NCBI GenBank assembly: GCA_012274445.1
Contig: JAAROD010000033.1
Coordinates: forward strand, 558,001-622,000
Origin: Sclerotiophoma versabilis
Taxonomy: Eukaryota > Ascomycota > Dothideomycetes > Pleosporales > Didymellaceae
Reading direction: 5' to 3'
DNA length: 64,000 nucleotides
Below are positions 44,269 through 55,100 of the stretch, piece after piece; the first letter of the stretch is position 1; the number at the start of each line of letters is the position of its first letter. The position numbers and the translations under genes were made by a program. A model generated the notes under the pieces. The model made no database searches. It was given only the letters and a program-made list of their open reading frames with translations, and was not told where the DNA came from.

Positions 44269-44716
44269 GCCCATTTTCGAGAACAGTGACGTCATTCAAC
44301 AACGACTCCTGTTGCTCCAGAGGCTCAATCTCTTCAACGAACTGAGCACTCGCGTCGAACCATTGTTGTTCTCGACGCTTTAAGAATTTCTTTTGTTTAC
44401 GCACCCGATTCAACTTCGCACGGGCAGCTTGCAAGGCGGCCATCGCGGCCTCCTCGGCCTCAGCCGCTTCGTCTTCCATTTGTTCCAACCGCGACATCTC
44501 GTTGTCGATTTTCGAGAAGTCGGGAACGGGCAGGTCAACTGGTTCACACTTCTTGATCCCGTTGTACTCGCAGTTTCCGCACTTCTTGCTCAGGGACGCC
44601 AACTTGCAAGGCAAGTTGTTCTTGGCGCAGTATTTGCAAGCAACCATGGCAATGAATCCGACAGCGTTTATGCGATCTCCTTTGGTATGACGGTGTAGAG
44701 TACTCCTGGAGGACAT
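44171..44716 (-). CDS. G1 antisense ORF: six-cysteine (Zn2Cys6-like) plus coiled-coil protein (181 aa)
   Basis: It runs opposite to pol, overlapping its 3' end tail to tail by 98 nt, and starts 43 bp from the 3' LTR, whose U3 would have to act as its promoter. Residues 27-57 fit C-x2-C-x6-C-x8-C-x2-C-x7-C, within the spacing rule of fungal Zn2Cys6 clusters (C-x2-C-x6-C-x5-12-C-x2-C-x6-8-C). The basic residues usual between cysteines 2 and 3 are missing. Residues about 70-125 are a charged Ala/Glu/Lys-rich coiled coil, and the C-terminus is acidic and proline-rich. The in-frame ATG at 44647 (MVACKYC, context GCCATGG) may be the true start, giving 158 aa. The function is unknown: a regulator of element expression, or an RNA- or chromatin-binding accessory, are possibilities. 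A homologous but very different protein is in G2. Confidence 0.72.
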   Translation of the reverse strand: MSSRSTLHRHTKGDRINAVGFIAMVACKYCAKNNLPCKLASLSKKCGNCEYNGIKKCEPVDLPVPDFSKIDNEMSRLEQMEDEAAEAEEAAMAALQAARAKLNRVRKQKKFLKRREQQWFDASAQFVEEIEPLEQQESLLNDVTVLENGLMPGTLGLDWGSYPPPLDPDSADTAATTVGSS

Positions 44717-44722
44717 CGGTTA

Positions 44723-44740
44723 ATTCATGAGGACATGAAT
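44723..44740. other. Perfect 7-bp hairpin next to the polypurine tract
   Basis: ATTCATG and CATGAAT flank a 4-nt AGGA loop, 3 nt upstream of the polypurine tract and just outside the antisense ORF start. It may be structural or a binding site; it was not searched for in other elements. Confidence 0.45.
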
Positions 44741-44743
44741 CGT

Positions 44744-44755
44744 GGAAGAGGGGGA
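44744..44755 (+). other. G1 polypurine tract
   Basis: GGAAGAGGGGGA, separated by TAG from the 3' LTR start. It is the expected plus-strand primer. The G2 equivalent is a GGA repeat (minus strand of 51536-51549). Confidence 0.75.
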
Positions 44756-44758
44756 TAG

Positions 44759-45259
44759 TGTTACGATCTCGGAGGATGGCACGCGGGGATGGTGACTTAT
44801 TACCAATGGCGGGCCCTGGATCGGCGGGCGCCAGGCCCCAGGTCACGTGATGTCTCACGAACTCCACACAGAACCTGGAGTCAGGAGTGTGAGACACGAC
44901 AACACAACGTCACGTGATGTCCCACGAATCCCACATTGTTCCATGAATACCACAAGGCCCCCTATGGGACTTGGTGGAAGACCATGCTACACTATGGGAC
45001 ATCTTAAGTATATAGTCAGTAGGAACACAACCCTTATGGTTCGTGTTCAACTTAGTCAATCAAGTTTGTCTTTGGAATCTCAACCCCCAACTCTCGAGCT
45101 AGATAGTCTACTCTATACTACTCATTGTTACCCTCCATTGTCACGGTGTCTCACTAGACAATAACCCCAACCCTTACGGATCATCCTGTACCAGCGCTCA
45201 TCCCTGAGAACCAATACGAATAGTGCTTACGAGCTTTGCTTGAAAGTACAACTTCAACA
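44759..45259 (+). repeat. G1 3' LTR, type 2
   Basis: 501 bp; I see no difference from the 5' LTR. It is followed directly by AGAGC of a pogo transposase remnant, not by Copia-D, which lies left of the 5' LTR. Confidence 0.93.
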
Positions 45260-45806
45260 AGAGCTCTCTATAAGAATTCTAAGGTAATTTAAAGCTAGTT
45301 TAGTATAGTAGCTACTACTAAAGCTAAGTATATAGTATTTAGAATAATAATACCTATAACTTTAATAAAACTAGCTTTATTATAGGTATTATATTAATAA
45401 AGGTAGTTATTATAGCTTTAGAGTAATAAGAATAGCTAAAGGTAGTTTAGCTAGGTAATAGAGAGTAAATAATAGTTATATAGAGTATTAATACTAAAGG
45501 TTAAGCTATTCTACTCTATATTATCTTTAAAGTATACTACTACCTCTTTTTCTAGTATAAGGAGAGGGACCTACTATAGAATTAGAAAATTAGAGTTTTT
45601 AATAATAGCTAAACTACTAATAAGCTTAGTTTAAACTAGCTAAAGTACTTTAATATATATATAAAGAAGTATACTATTAGTACCTACTCTTTACTAGTTA
45701 TTAATAGCTATAAAAGCTATAACTTACTTATATTCTAGTAATACTATAAGAATAATAAGATTATTACTACCTATATACTTCTTTACTTACTATACCTTCT
45801 ACAGCC
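45260..45806 (+). pseudogene. Pogo-type transposon fragment P4
   Basis: It matches P3 from about 27938 to 28480: the block before YNFNKASF, the PGNREW region, and CCTTCTACAGCC at its end. It is truncated left by G1 and right by the G0 3' LTR (45807). The left break AGAGC is the expected target site of the element now at G3. RIPped. Confidence 0.8.
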
Positions 45807-46305
45807 TATTAAAGTTATACTTTTAAGTAAAGCTTATAAGCACTATTTATATTAGTTCTTAGAGATAAGCGCTAGTACAGGAAGGTCTGTAAGAGTAGAA
45901 GTTATTACCTAGTAAAACACTATAATAATAGAAAGTAATAATAAGTAGTATAGAGTAGACTATCTAGCTTAAGAGTTAGAGTTAAGATTCTAAAGATAAA
46001 CTTAATTAACTAAGTTAAACACAAACTATAAGAGTTATATTTCTACTAACTATATACTTACTAGGAGATAATACTTATTAATAAGTAACTAGAGTTAGTC
46101 TAATAAGATACATAGTGTTACTTATTAATAAGTAATAATATATAATACTTATTAATAAGTAAGTTATATATATTATACTTATTAATAAGTATATTACGTA
46201 ACTATATAAAGAGAAATCCTTCCTAACTCTGTCTCTAGTTCCTAGGTAAGAGCTATAGTTAGCTACTTAATTACTATACTACTTTATCTGCACAGAATTA
46301 TAACA
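45807..46305 (-). repeat. G0 3' LTR, type 1 (499 bp, RIPped)
   Basis: Same length and type as 29723-30221. CTTATTAATAAG appears in place of the palindromic units (about 46071-46190). The neighbouring CAGCC does not match the other flank (CTAGG), so G0 has no recognisable target duplication. Confidence 0.88.
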
Positions 46306-46407
46306 CTAACCTTCTTCTTCTTTAGGTTTATTCTTAAACTATATAACTAGAATCTAGGCTTATATAAAACTAAGCTTATTTCTATATCTAGTAACTAGTA
46401 TATTAAG

Positions 46408-46908
46408 ATGTTTTTTTATACCTATAACCTTTAACTTAGTCTAGAAATTTATTAAGCTAATACTTCTACTAAAGTCCTCTATAACTATTATTTCTTTAAA
46501 GGCTATAAGTACTATATTATACTAAATACTATAAAGTATCTAAAGTATACTAAGTATATAAAGGCTAGAAAGCCTTATATTAATATATTATAGAAGTTAC
46601 TAGATTATACTTATAAAGAGTATAAAAAGAAGGTAGAAGAAGATAAAACCTTATTAGTAACTGTTATTGCGTAGTTATTGCAAAATAAGAAGATTCTAAA
46701 ATAAGCTAAGAATTATGCGTAGTAAAAGGCGCTGTATATAGTAAATAAAATAGCTAAATTAAGTAAACTAAACCTTACTAAGAAGATAGATTATCTAGTA
46801 GTATTAATAGGTATATATACCTTACTTATAACCTAGGCTACTTTTAGGCTTATTAAGAAGTCTGTTATAAATTATAGTACCTCTATACTAATTAGCAGTA
46901 GTTTATAA
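46408..46908 (+). pseudogene. G0 antisense ORF remnant, type 1
   Basis: It aligns over its whole length with the G2 antisense ORF (51634-52134) at a constant offset of 5226 bp. The ATG (46408) is kept, but RIP has added stops and removed cysteines. It shows that the antisense ORF was already part of the family before G0 was RIPped. Confidence 0.78.
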
Positions 46909-49900
46909 GGTGCGTTAGAGGTTTCTATATATTTTCTAATTCTAGGTAACCTAACTACTTAACTAGGTATTAAATACCTTTCTTAGTTCTCTAATATATT
47001 ATTATTTTTTTAACTTCCTACTTATTATTACTATTAGCTTAGTAGTAGAAGTCTTTCTAGATTAGCATTCTTAGGTTAGTAGGTTCTAGTAGTAAAATAT
47101 AGAATACTAGATAGATCTTTGCATTCTTAGGTAGCTTAAGTTAATAGTTAACTAGGCTAATTTATTTAGAAATAAAAAATAGTCTAACCTTAACCTTATC
47201 TAGTTTTTTTATTACCCTCTATATTCTAAGATTTTTTATAAGAAGATAAACCTTATCTCTTTTCTTTAGCTAAGGTGCTGTTTTTTATTTCTAGTTTATA
47301 TATAAAATCGCTTGTTCCTAAGCTTATATAATATTTTTAAGTAATTTCTAGTATACTTTCTTTAGCCTAACTACTAAAGCTATTACTAATTCTGTCTAAA
47401 TAAAGTAATAAAGAGATTAAGTAAAGAGATTTAGGTGTCTTCTATAGTTTATAAAGAATAGTATTATACCTATTACTTCTAATAGCTTGTTATTATATGC
47501 AATTTATACTATAGGTAATAGTAAAACCTAGTTATCTTATTTCTAGTTACTATAGATCTAAAGGTATATTTCTATAGTTTAATTTATTCTTTTTATTTAT
47601 CTATCTATCTGCAGATAATAGGCTGTAAATAGCTTTTTCTTAGTACCTAATATAATAAGTATTATAGTCTAATAGTTTAATATAAAAAGCTTATTTCTAT
47701 TACTAATAATTAATTTAGGTATTCTGTAGTAGTAAATAATCTAATTAATAAATACTATAGCTAGCTACTGTATAGTATAGCTATATCTAAATAGTATTAT
47801 TTTAGTATATTTAGTAAATTAATCTACTATAATAAAGACTAAGTTATAGGTATATTCTGTAATAGAGTTCTTAGAGAGTAGTAGCTATATAATAAAATCT
47901 ATTATAATATTTATCTATAGTACTATAGGTAGCTCTATTACCTATACTTCTTTATACTTAGTATATATACTATACTTATTCTACTAGTACTATATACAGT
48001 TCTTAATAAACTTAGTAACCTTATTCTTTATATTAGAAAACTTATAATATTACTTAATAAGTTCTATAGTATAGGTAATACTAAGGTGTCTATATAGCGT
48101 ATTATTATAATATCTTAAAATAACTTTCTCTTAAAGTTCTTCTAGTACTTACTCTAAGATATATTATTTCTACTAAACTTATATTACTAAATTAAGCTGC
48201 TGTATTAGTTCTAAAGACCTATCTTTATTAACTCTAAGAATAGTAAACTTATTAATTATCTTTTTACCTATAAGGTTATAGTATTAGCTAAGTATATCTA
48301 CTCTACTATTTTCTTTTCCTAGCATATACAGGATCTTAAACTTATACTAACTAAGTATTTCTAACTAGCGTACTTACTATTAGTTTAGAACCTTAGTAGT
48401 AGTAAAATATACTAAGTTCTTATAATCTATATAGATAGTAAGTTCTAAGTAACTTTCTATATATACTTTCTAATATTATAATATATTAATAATAGCTATA
48501 AGCTTCTTATTATATATATATATTATAATATTCTTCTAGTACTATAAACTTTCTTAAGTAGTAGGTAATTAGGTACTATTAACTATCTTGTTCTTAAGTA
48601 ATGCATACTTCTAATACTAAATCTAAGGCATCTATTTTAAGGCGTATAGGTTTACTACTTCTAAATATAATTAGTATAAGAAGCTCTATACATACTTACT
48701 TAAGTAATTAGAAAGTATTCTCTTATACTTATTTCTACTTAAAGAGTATATTCTTCTATATAAGTCTTATAAGTAGTAAGGCCTTTATAGAGTAGTTCTT
48801 AATAAAGTATTAGTTAAAGTTAATAAACCTAAGAAACTCTTAGATTTCTTTAACTATAGTAGGTATTAGCTAATTCTTTATAACCTAGATCTTCTTTTTA
48901 CTTATTTTAACTCTATATCTTCCTATAACATAGCTAAGGAACTCTACTTCTTTCTTATACTATTTATACTTCTCTAGCCTTAGCCTAAGGTCTACTATTA
49001 CTAAGTATTCTAATACTTATTATATATAAACCTTATATTCTTCTAGTGTCTTACTATATACTATAATATTATTAAGACATACTACTACTATAATATCTAG
49101 GTATGCTTATAGTATATTATTAATTAGTGCCTAATATACTACTAGCGTATTAGTTAGCCTAAATAGTATAACTATATACTTATAGTAACTATAATAGGCT
49201 CTAAATACTATCTTCTATTCTTTACCTTTCTTTATATATATAAGGTTGTACGCTCTATATAAGTTAAGTATAGTAAAGAACTTTACTTCTAATAACTAGT
49301 CCTATAACTTAGATATATTAGGTAGTAGGTAATAATTCTTAATAGTAATATTATTTAACTTCTAGTAGTTAATATAAAGTCTTAGCTTACTATCTTTTTT
49401 AGTATAAATAGAATAGAGAATTCTACTAGAGATTTAGATTTTCTAATAAACTTCTTTATAAGGTTTTTCTTAATATACTTACATAGTATCTTAAGCTCTT
49501 TCTTAAATAGCTAATATATAGGCCTAAAGAGTAGTTCTTTCTCTTTCTTAAGTTTAATCTTATAATTCTAAGGCTAATACTTAGGTAGCGCTTTTATAGA
49601 TAACTCTTCTTTAAATATCTAGGTATACTATCTATATATATCTAGTATATTAGGAGGTATACTCTAGTTCTCTTTAACTATTATAGAGAGGCTTTCTTTA
49701 TCTATATAGTTAAATACTCTATCTTAGTACATCTTATATATTAAAGAGATATTATTAATCTTCTTCTTATCTACTAGTTACAGCGTGCACTATATAGGCT
49801 TTAATATATTAGTACTATATTTATATTATCTTAATAAAAGTTTTTCCTATATCTAGTCTATTTCTAGATTATACTTTTATAACTAGAGAAGTTCTAGTAT

Positions 49901-50081
49901 AATATTATATATAGCCTTTATAAAGATATCTAGAGTTAATTTCTTATAGTGCCCCTATATTTCTAGAAGAGCTGCTATTACCTTATATATAATATACAGC
50001 TCTTCTAGTATTAACTCTCTATTAGCTACTTAGAGTAAATAGGTATATTTCTTTATATATAGTATAAGACCTGCTTAATAT
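46850..50081 (-). pseudogene. G0 pol remnant
   Basis: Reverse-strand counterpart of G2 pol from the chromodomain end to the start of protease. Frames are broken by many stops, and the sequence stays alignable block by block (for example the integrase H-H-C-C region near 48000-48100). Confidence 0.85.
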
Positions 50082-50086
50082 ATTAC

Positions 50087-51032
50087 TATTAGAGCTAAGA
50101 TAACTAGATAAGATTAATCTAGGTATAAAAGAGTTAATTAAGTTCCTTATTTTATTTCTATAGTAAAAAGGTGCAACTATATATATATTTTACCTCTAGG
50201 CTAGTCCTTAATTAGAGTAGAGCTAATTAATTATCCTTATCTATTAATCTAATCTCTCTAATCTACCTATATTACTGTTAATAATTATATAATTATTAAC
50301 CTTTACTATAATACACCCCCTAGAGATTCTAGTCTTTAACTAGTATTTCTGTATTAGCAGGTTTATTATTATGCTCTGTTAATTCTATTATAAAGGTTTT
50401 TTAATTACCCTGTATACTACGTCTTTATAATTAGAGTCTAGAAGAGATTCTCTAATCTAGTTAGTAGGTAAACGCTTATGCATAATAATAAATAATAATA
50501 TGTCTAATCTTTACTTCTTCTAATTCTTATTCTTATAATTCTTATCCTCCTACTTATAATCTATAAGCTAATCCCCTAACACTACTATTATTAATATAAG
50601 TAATCTAATCTTCCTCTTTTAGTATACTGTTAATATTTAGTATTAGGCTCTTAATTACTATACCTTTAGTATAATCCTAATTAACATGCCTTCTAAGCTC
50701 CTAAAAACTCCCTCTAAGTGTCTAATTAGCAATCTAAGCCTGCTTAAAGGTTGTACTTCTTCTAAGAAGATTAAGACTAAGCTTACTCTATTACCTGCTC
50801 CTAATCTACGCTAATCTACTTAATCTAGTAGGATTTTAACTAATCCTAACAATCTAATAATAGTTTCTTCTAAATTAGAGAATAAAGATAATAATAAGAT
50901 TAATCTAAAGTTAATATTCTAGGAGTTCTAGTCTTAGACTACTACTCCTATAAAGTAATCTGCTGCTACCTCTACTAATTACTTACCTATAAGTAGAATT
51001 AAGATTAGTTCTTATTATAATTATCTATGTGC
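50087..51032 (-). mobile_element. Copia-D distal part with 3' LTR (reversed)
   Basis: The 3' LTR is 50087-50313, full-length against 32422-32648. A polypurine tract (TAGGGGGTG on the minus strand) follows at 50314-50322. Positions 50323-51032 hold the RIPped non-coding or accessory 3' region of Copia-D with no readable frame. G2 is inserted at TGTGC (51028-51032). The reversed orientation relative to 32422-38273 is due to the inversion. Confidence 0.85.
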
Positions 51033-51531
51033 TGTTGAAGTTGTACTTTCAAGCAAAGCTCGTAAGCACTATTCGTATTGGTTCTCAGGGATGAGCGCTG
51101 GTACAGGAAGGTCCGTAAGGGTTGGGGTTATTGCCTAGTGAAACACCGTGGCAATAGAGGGTAACAATGAGTAGTATAGAGTAGACTATCTAGCTCGAGA
51201 GTTGGGGTCGAGATTCCAAAGACAAACTTGATTGACTAAGTTGAACACGAACCATAAGGGTTGTGTTCCTACTGACTATATACTTGCTATGGGGTAATGC
51301 TCGTTGACGAGCGACTAGGGTCAGTCCAATGAAATACATAGCGTTGCTCGTTGACGAGCGATAACATACGATGCTCGTTGACGAGCAAGTCACGTGTGTC
51401 ATGCTCGTTGACGAGCATGTCACGTGACCGTACAAAGGGAGATCCTTCCTGACTCCGCCCCTGGTTCATGGGTGAGGGCTGTGGTTGGCTACTTAATCAC
51501 TGTGCCGCTTCGTCCGCACAGGATCGTAACA
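51033..51531 (-). repeat. G2 3' LTR, type 1
   Basis: 499 bp; it holds the four palindromic GCTCGTTGACGAGC units (reverse reading) at about 51299-51414. The short ORFs inside are not genes. Confidence 0.93.
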
Positions 51532-51633
51532 CTATCCTCCTCCTCCTTTGGGTTTGTCCTCAAACCACGTGACTGGAATCCGGGCTTACATAAAACCGAG
51601 CTTGTCCCCGCATCTGGTGACCGGTATGTCGAG

Positions 51634-52134
51634 ATGTCTTCTCACACCCGCAACCTTCGACTTGGTCTAGAAATTCGTCGAGCTAATACTCCCGCCGAAG
51701 TCCCCTGCAACCGTTGTTTCTTCGAAGGCCACGAGTGCTACATCATGCCGAACGCTACAAAGCGTCTGAAGTGTGCTGAGTGCACAAAGGCTGGGAAGCC
51801 TTGTGTCAACATGTCGTGGGAGTCGCTGGATCGTACTCGCGAAGAGTATGAAAAGAAGGTGGAAGAAGATGAAACCTTGTTGGCAACCGTTATTGCGCGG
51901 TTGTTGCGAAATAAGAAGATTCTGAAACAAGCTGAGAATCGCGCGCGGCAAAAGGCGCTGTGTATGGCGAATGAAATGGCCGAATCGGGAGAACTGGATT
52001 TTGCCGAGGAGATGGATTGTCCGGCGGCGTCGATAGGCATGTGTGCCTCGCCTGCGACCTGGGCTGCTCTCGGGCTTATCGAGGAGTCTGTTGCGAACCA
52101 TGGTACTTCTGTACCAATTGGTGGCAGTTCGTGA
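51634..52134 (+). CDS. G2 antisense ORF: six-cysteine (Zn2Cys6-like) plus coiled-coil protein (166 aa)
   Basis: Tail-to-tail with pol, overlapping it by 59 nt. I start at ATG 51634 (MSSHTRNLRL), because the ATG is kept in RIPped G0 and the open frame further upstream (to 51424) runs into the LTR. Cysteines C25-x2-C28-x6-C35-x11-C47-x2-C50-x6-C57 match the Zn2Cys6 spacing. A charged coiled coil follows at about 65-125 (EEYEKKVEEDETLL...RLLRNKKIL), then an acidic segment and a Gly/Ser end. Outside cysteines and coiled coil, identity with the G1 protein is low, although the neighbouring pol is nearly identical. A promoter in the adjacent U3 is inferred. Function unknown. Confidence 0.72.
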   Translation: MSSHTRNLRLGLEIRRANTPAEVPCNRCFFEGHECYIMPNATKRLKCAECTKAGKPCVNMSWESLDRTREEYEKKVEEDETLLATVIARLLRNKKILKQAENRARQKALCMANEMAESGELDFAEEMDCPAASIGMCASPATWAALGLIEESVANHGTSVPIGGSS

Positions 52135-55100
52135 GGTGCGTTGGAGGTTCCCATGTGTTTTCTGATTCCGGGTAACCTAACCATTTGACTAGGTATCGAA
52201 TACCCTTCTTGGTTCTCCGATGTGTTACTATTTTTTCGACTTCCCATTCATCGTTGCCGTCGGCTTGGTAGTGGAAGTCTTTCTGGATTGGCGTTCTTGG
52301 GTCGGCAGGTTCCAACAGCGAGATGTGGAACACTGGATGGATCTTTGCATCCTTGGGTAGCTCAAGTCGATAGTTGACTGGGCTGATTTGCTTAGAAATG
52401 AAAAATGGTCCGACCTTGACCTTGTCCAGCTTTTTCGTTGCTCTTCGTGTTCTGAGATTTTTTGTGAGGAGATAGACTTTATCCCCCTCCTTTAGCTGAG
52501 GTGCTATTTTTCGTTTCTGATTGACATATGAAATGGCTCGTCCCTGAGCTCGTGCGATGTTTTCGAGTGATTTCCGGTGTACTTCCTTCAGTCTAACTGC
52601 TGAGGCTATTGCTGATTCCGTCTGAATAGGGCAATCGTGAGATCGAGTAAAGAGATTTGGGTGTCTCCCGTGGTTCGCGAAGAACGGCGTCGTGCCCGTT
52701 GCTTCCGATAACTTGTTGTTGTATGCAATCTGTGCCATGGGTAATAGCGAAACCCAGTTGTCTTGTTCCTGGTTGCTGTAGATCCGAAGGTATGTTTCCA
52801 TGGTCTGATTCGTTCTTTCTGTCTGTCCATCCGTCTGCGGATGATAGGCTGTAGATAGCTTTTTCTTGGTACCCAATGCGGCAAGCATCGTGGTCCAATA
52901 GTTTGACGTGAAAAGCTTATCTCTGTCGCTGATGATTGACTCGGGCATTCCGTGGTAGCGAATGATCCGATCGATGAATACCGTAGCTAGCTGTTGCGCA
53001 GTGTAGCTGTGTCTGAATGGTATCATTTCAGCGTACTTGGTGAATCTATCTACTACGACGAAGATTGAGTCGTAGGTGTATCCTGTGACAGGGTCCTTGG
53101 AGGGTGGTAGCTGTGTGACGAAATCCATTGTGATGTTCGTCCATGGTGCCGTTGGTGGTTCCATTGCTTGTGCTTCCCCATACTTGGCGTGTGTGCTATG
53201 TTTGTTCTGTTGGCACTGCACGCAGTTCCTGATGAACTTGGTGACCTTGTCCTTCATGTTGGAAAACTCATAGTGTCGCTTGATGAGTTCCATGGTGCGA
53301 GTAATACCAGGGTGTCCGTGTAGCGCATCGTCATGATGTCTTGAGATAACTTCCTCCTGAAGTTCTTCTGGTACTTGCTCCGGGATGCGTTGTTCCTGCT
53401 GAACTTGCATCACTAAATTGAGCTGCTGAGATGGTCCCAATGTCCCGTCCTTGTTAACCCCGAGAATGGCGAACTTGTTGATTGTTTTTTCGCCTGCGAG
53501 ATCGTGGCGTCGGCTGAGCGCGTCTGCTCTACCGTTTTCTTTTCCTGGCGTATACAGGATCTTGAACTTGTACTGACCAAGCATTTCTGACCAGCGCACT
53601 TGTCGTCGGTTCAGAACCTTAGTAGTGGTGAAGTGTACCAAGTTCTTGTGATCTGTGTAGATGGTGAGTTCTGAGCAGCTTTCTGCGTATACTCTCCAAT
53701 GCTGTAGTGCATCGACAATGGCCATGAGCTCTTTGTCGTGTACGTCATATCGTTCTTCCGGTGCCGTGAACTTCCTTGAGTGGTAGGCAATCGGGTGCCA
53801 TTGACCGTCTCGTTCTTGAGTAATGCATGCTCCTAATGCTAAACCCGAGGCATCCGTTTCAAGGCGTGCGGGTTCGCCGCTCCTGAATGCGATTAGTGTG
53901 GGGGGCTCTACGCATGCTTGCTTGAGCGCTTGGAAAGCGTCCTCTTGCGCTTGTTCCCACTTGAAGGGTGTATCCTTCCGCGTAAGTCTCGTGAGCGGTA
54001 AGGCCTTCATGGAGTAGTCCTTGATAAAGCGTCGGTTGAAGTTGACGAACCCAAGGAATTCTTGAATTCCCTTGACTGTAGTGGGTGTCGGCCAATCCTT
54101 TACAACCTGGATTTTCTTTTCGCTCATCTTGACTCCATATCTTCCTACGACATAGCCAAGGAACTCCACTTCTTCCTTGTGCCATTCGCACTTTTCTGGC
54201 TTTAGCCTAAGGTCTGCGGTTGCTAAGCATTCTAACACTTGTCGCACATGGACCTTGTGTTCTTCTAGTGTCTTGCTGTACACTAGGATGTCATCGAGAT
54301 ATGCTACCACTGTGATGTCCAGGTGTGCTCGCAGCACATTGTTGATTAGTGCCTGACATACTGCTGGTGCATTGGTTAGCCCAAATGGCATGACCGTATA
54401 CTCGTAGTGACCATAACGGGTTCTAAACGCCGTCTTCCATTCTTCGCCTTTCTTCATGCGTATGAGGTTGTACGCTCCGCGTAAGTCGAGTGCGGTGAAG
54501 AACTTCGCTCCTGATAGCCGGTCCTGTAACTCGGATATGTTGGGTAGCGGATAACGATTCTTGATGGTGATATCGTTCAACTTCCGGTAGTCGACGCAAA
54601 GCCTCAGCTTGCCGTCTTTCTTTGGTACGAATAGAATGGGGAATCCCGCCGGGGATTCGGATTTCCTAATGAATCCTTTCGCGAGGTTCTCCTTGATGTA
54701 CTCGCGTAGTATCTCGAGCTCCTTCTCGGATAACTGGTATATGGGCCCGAAGGGTGGTTCTTTCCCTTCCTCGAGTTTAATCTCACAATCCCAAGGTTGA
54801 TGCTTGGGTAGCGCTTTTGCGGATAACTCTTCTTCAAACATCCAGGCGTACTGTCTATACACATCTGGTATGCCAGGAGGTGCACTCTTGTTCTCCTTAA
54901 CCGTCGTGGAGGGGCTTTCTTTGTCCACACGGTCGACCGCTCTATCTTGGCGCGTCTTATGTGTCGAAGAGACGTTGTTAATCTCCTTCTCATCCACCAG
55001 TCGCGGCGCGCGCTGCGTGGGCTTCGATGCATTGGTGCCGCATTTGCATCGTCTCAACGAAAGTCTTTCCCATGTCCAGTCTATCTCTGGATTGTGCTTC

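Larger units (their letters stand above)
38274..45259 (+). mobile_element. Gypsy G1, complete un-RIPped Ty3/Gypsy chromovirus (6986 bp)
   Basis: Two 501-bp type-2 LTRs (38274-38774, 44759-45259) appear identical by eye. Internal order: primer site, gag, -1 frameshift, pol (PR-RT-RH-IN-chromodomain), antisense ORF, polypurine tract. The flanks do not match (ACAAC left, AGAGC right). The left flank instead matches the reverse complement of the left flank of G3 (GTTGT), as expected after inversion between G1 and G3. It is GC-normal and all main ORFs are open, so it is probably young and possibly active. Confidence 0.93.
45807..50086 (-). mobile_element. Gypsy G0, right half (RIPped): pol, antisense ORF, 3' LTR
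   Basis: It is colinear with G2 from its 3' LTR (51033 onward) to the protease region (about 55309), with RIP changes. It ends at ATTAC (50082-50086), the reverse complement of the GTAAT at 32417-32421. Copia-D sits between the two halves once the inversion is undone. Confidence 0.88.

Noticed and set aside
51424..51633. N-terminal extension of the G2 antisense ORF (70 codons upstream of 51634)
   Set aside because: It reads into the LTR and has no counterpart in G1/G3; the ATG at 51634 is kept in RIPped G0.
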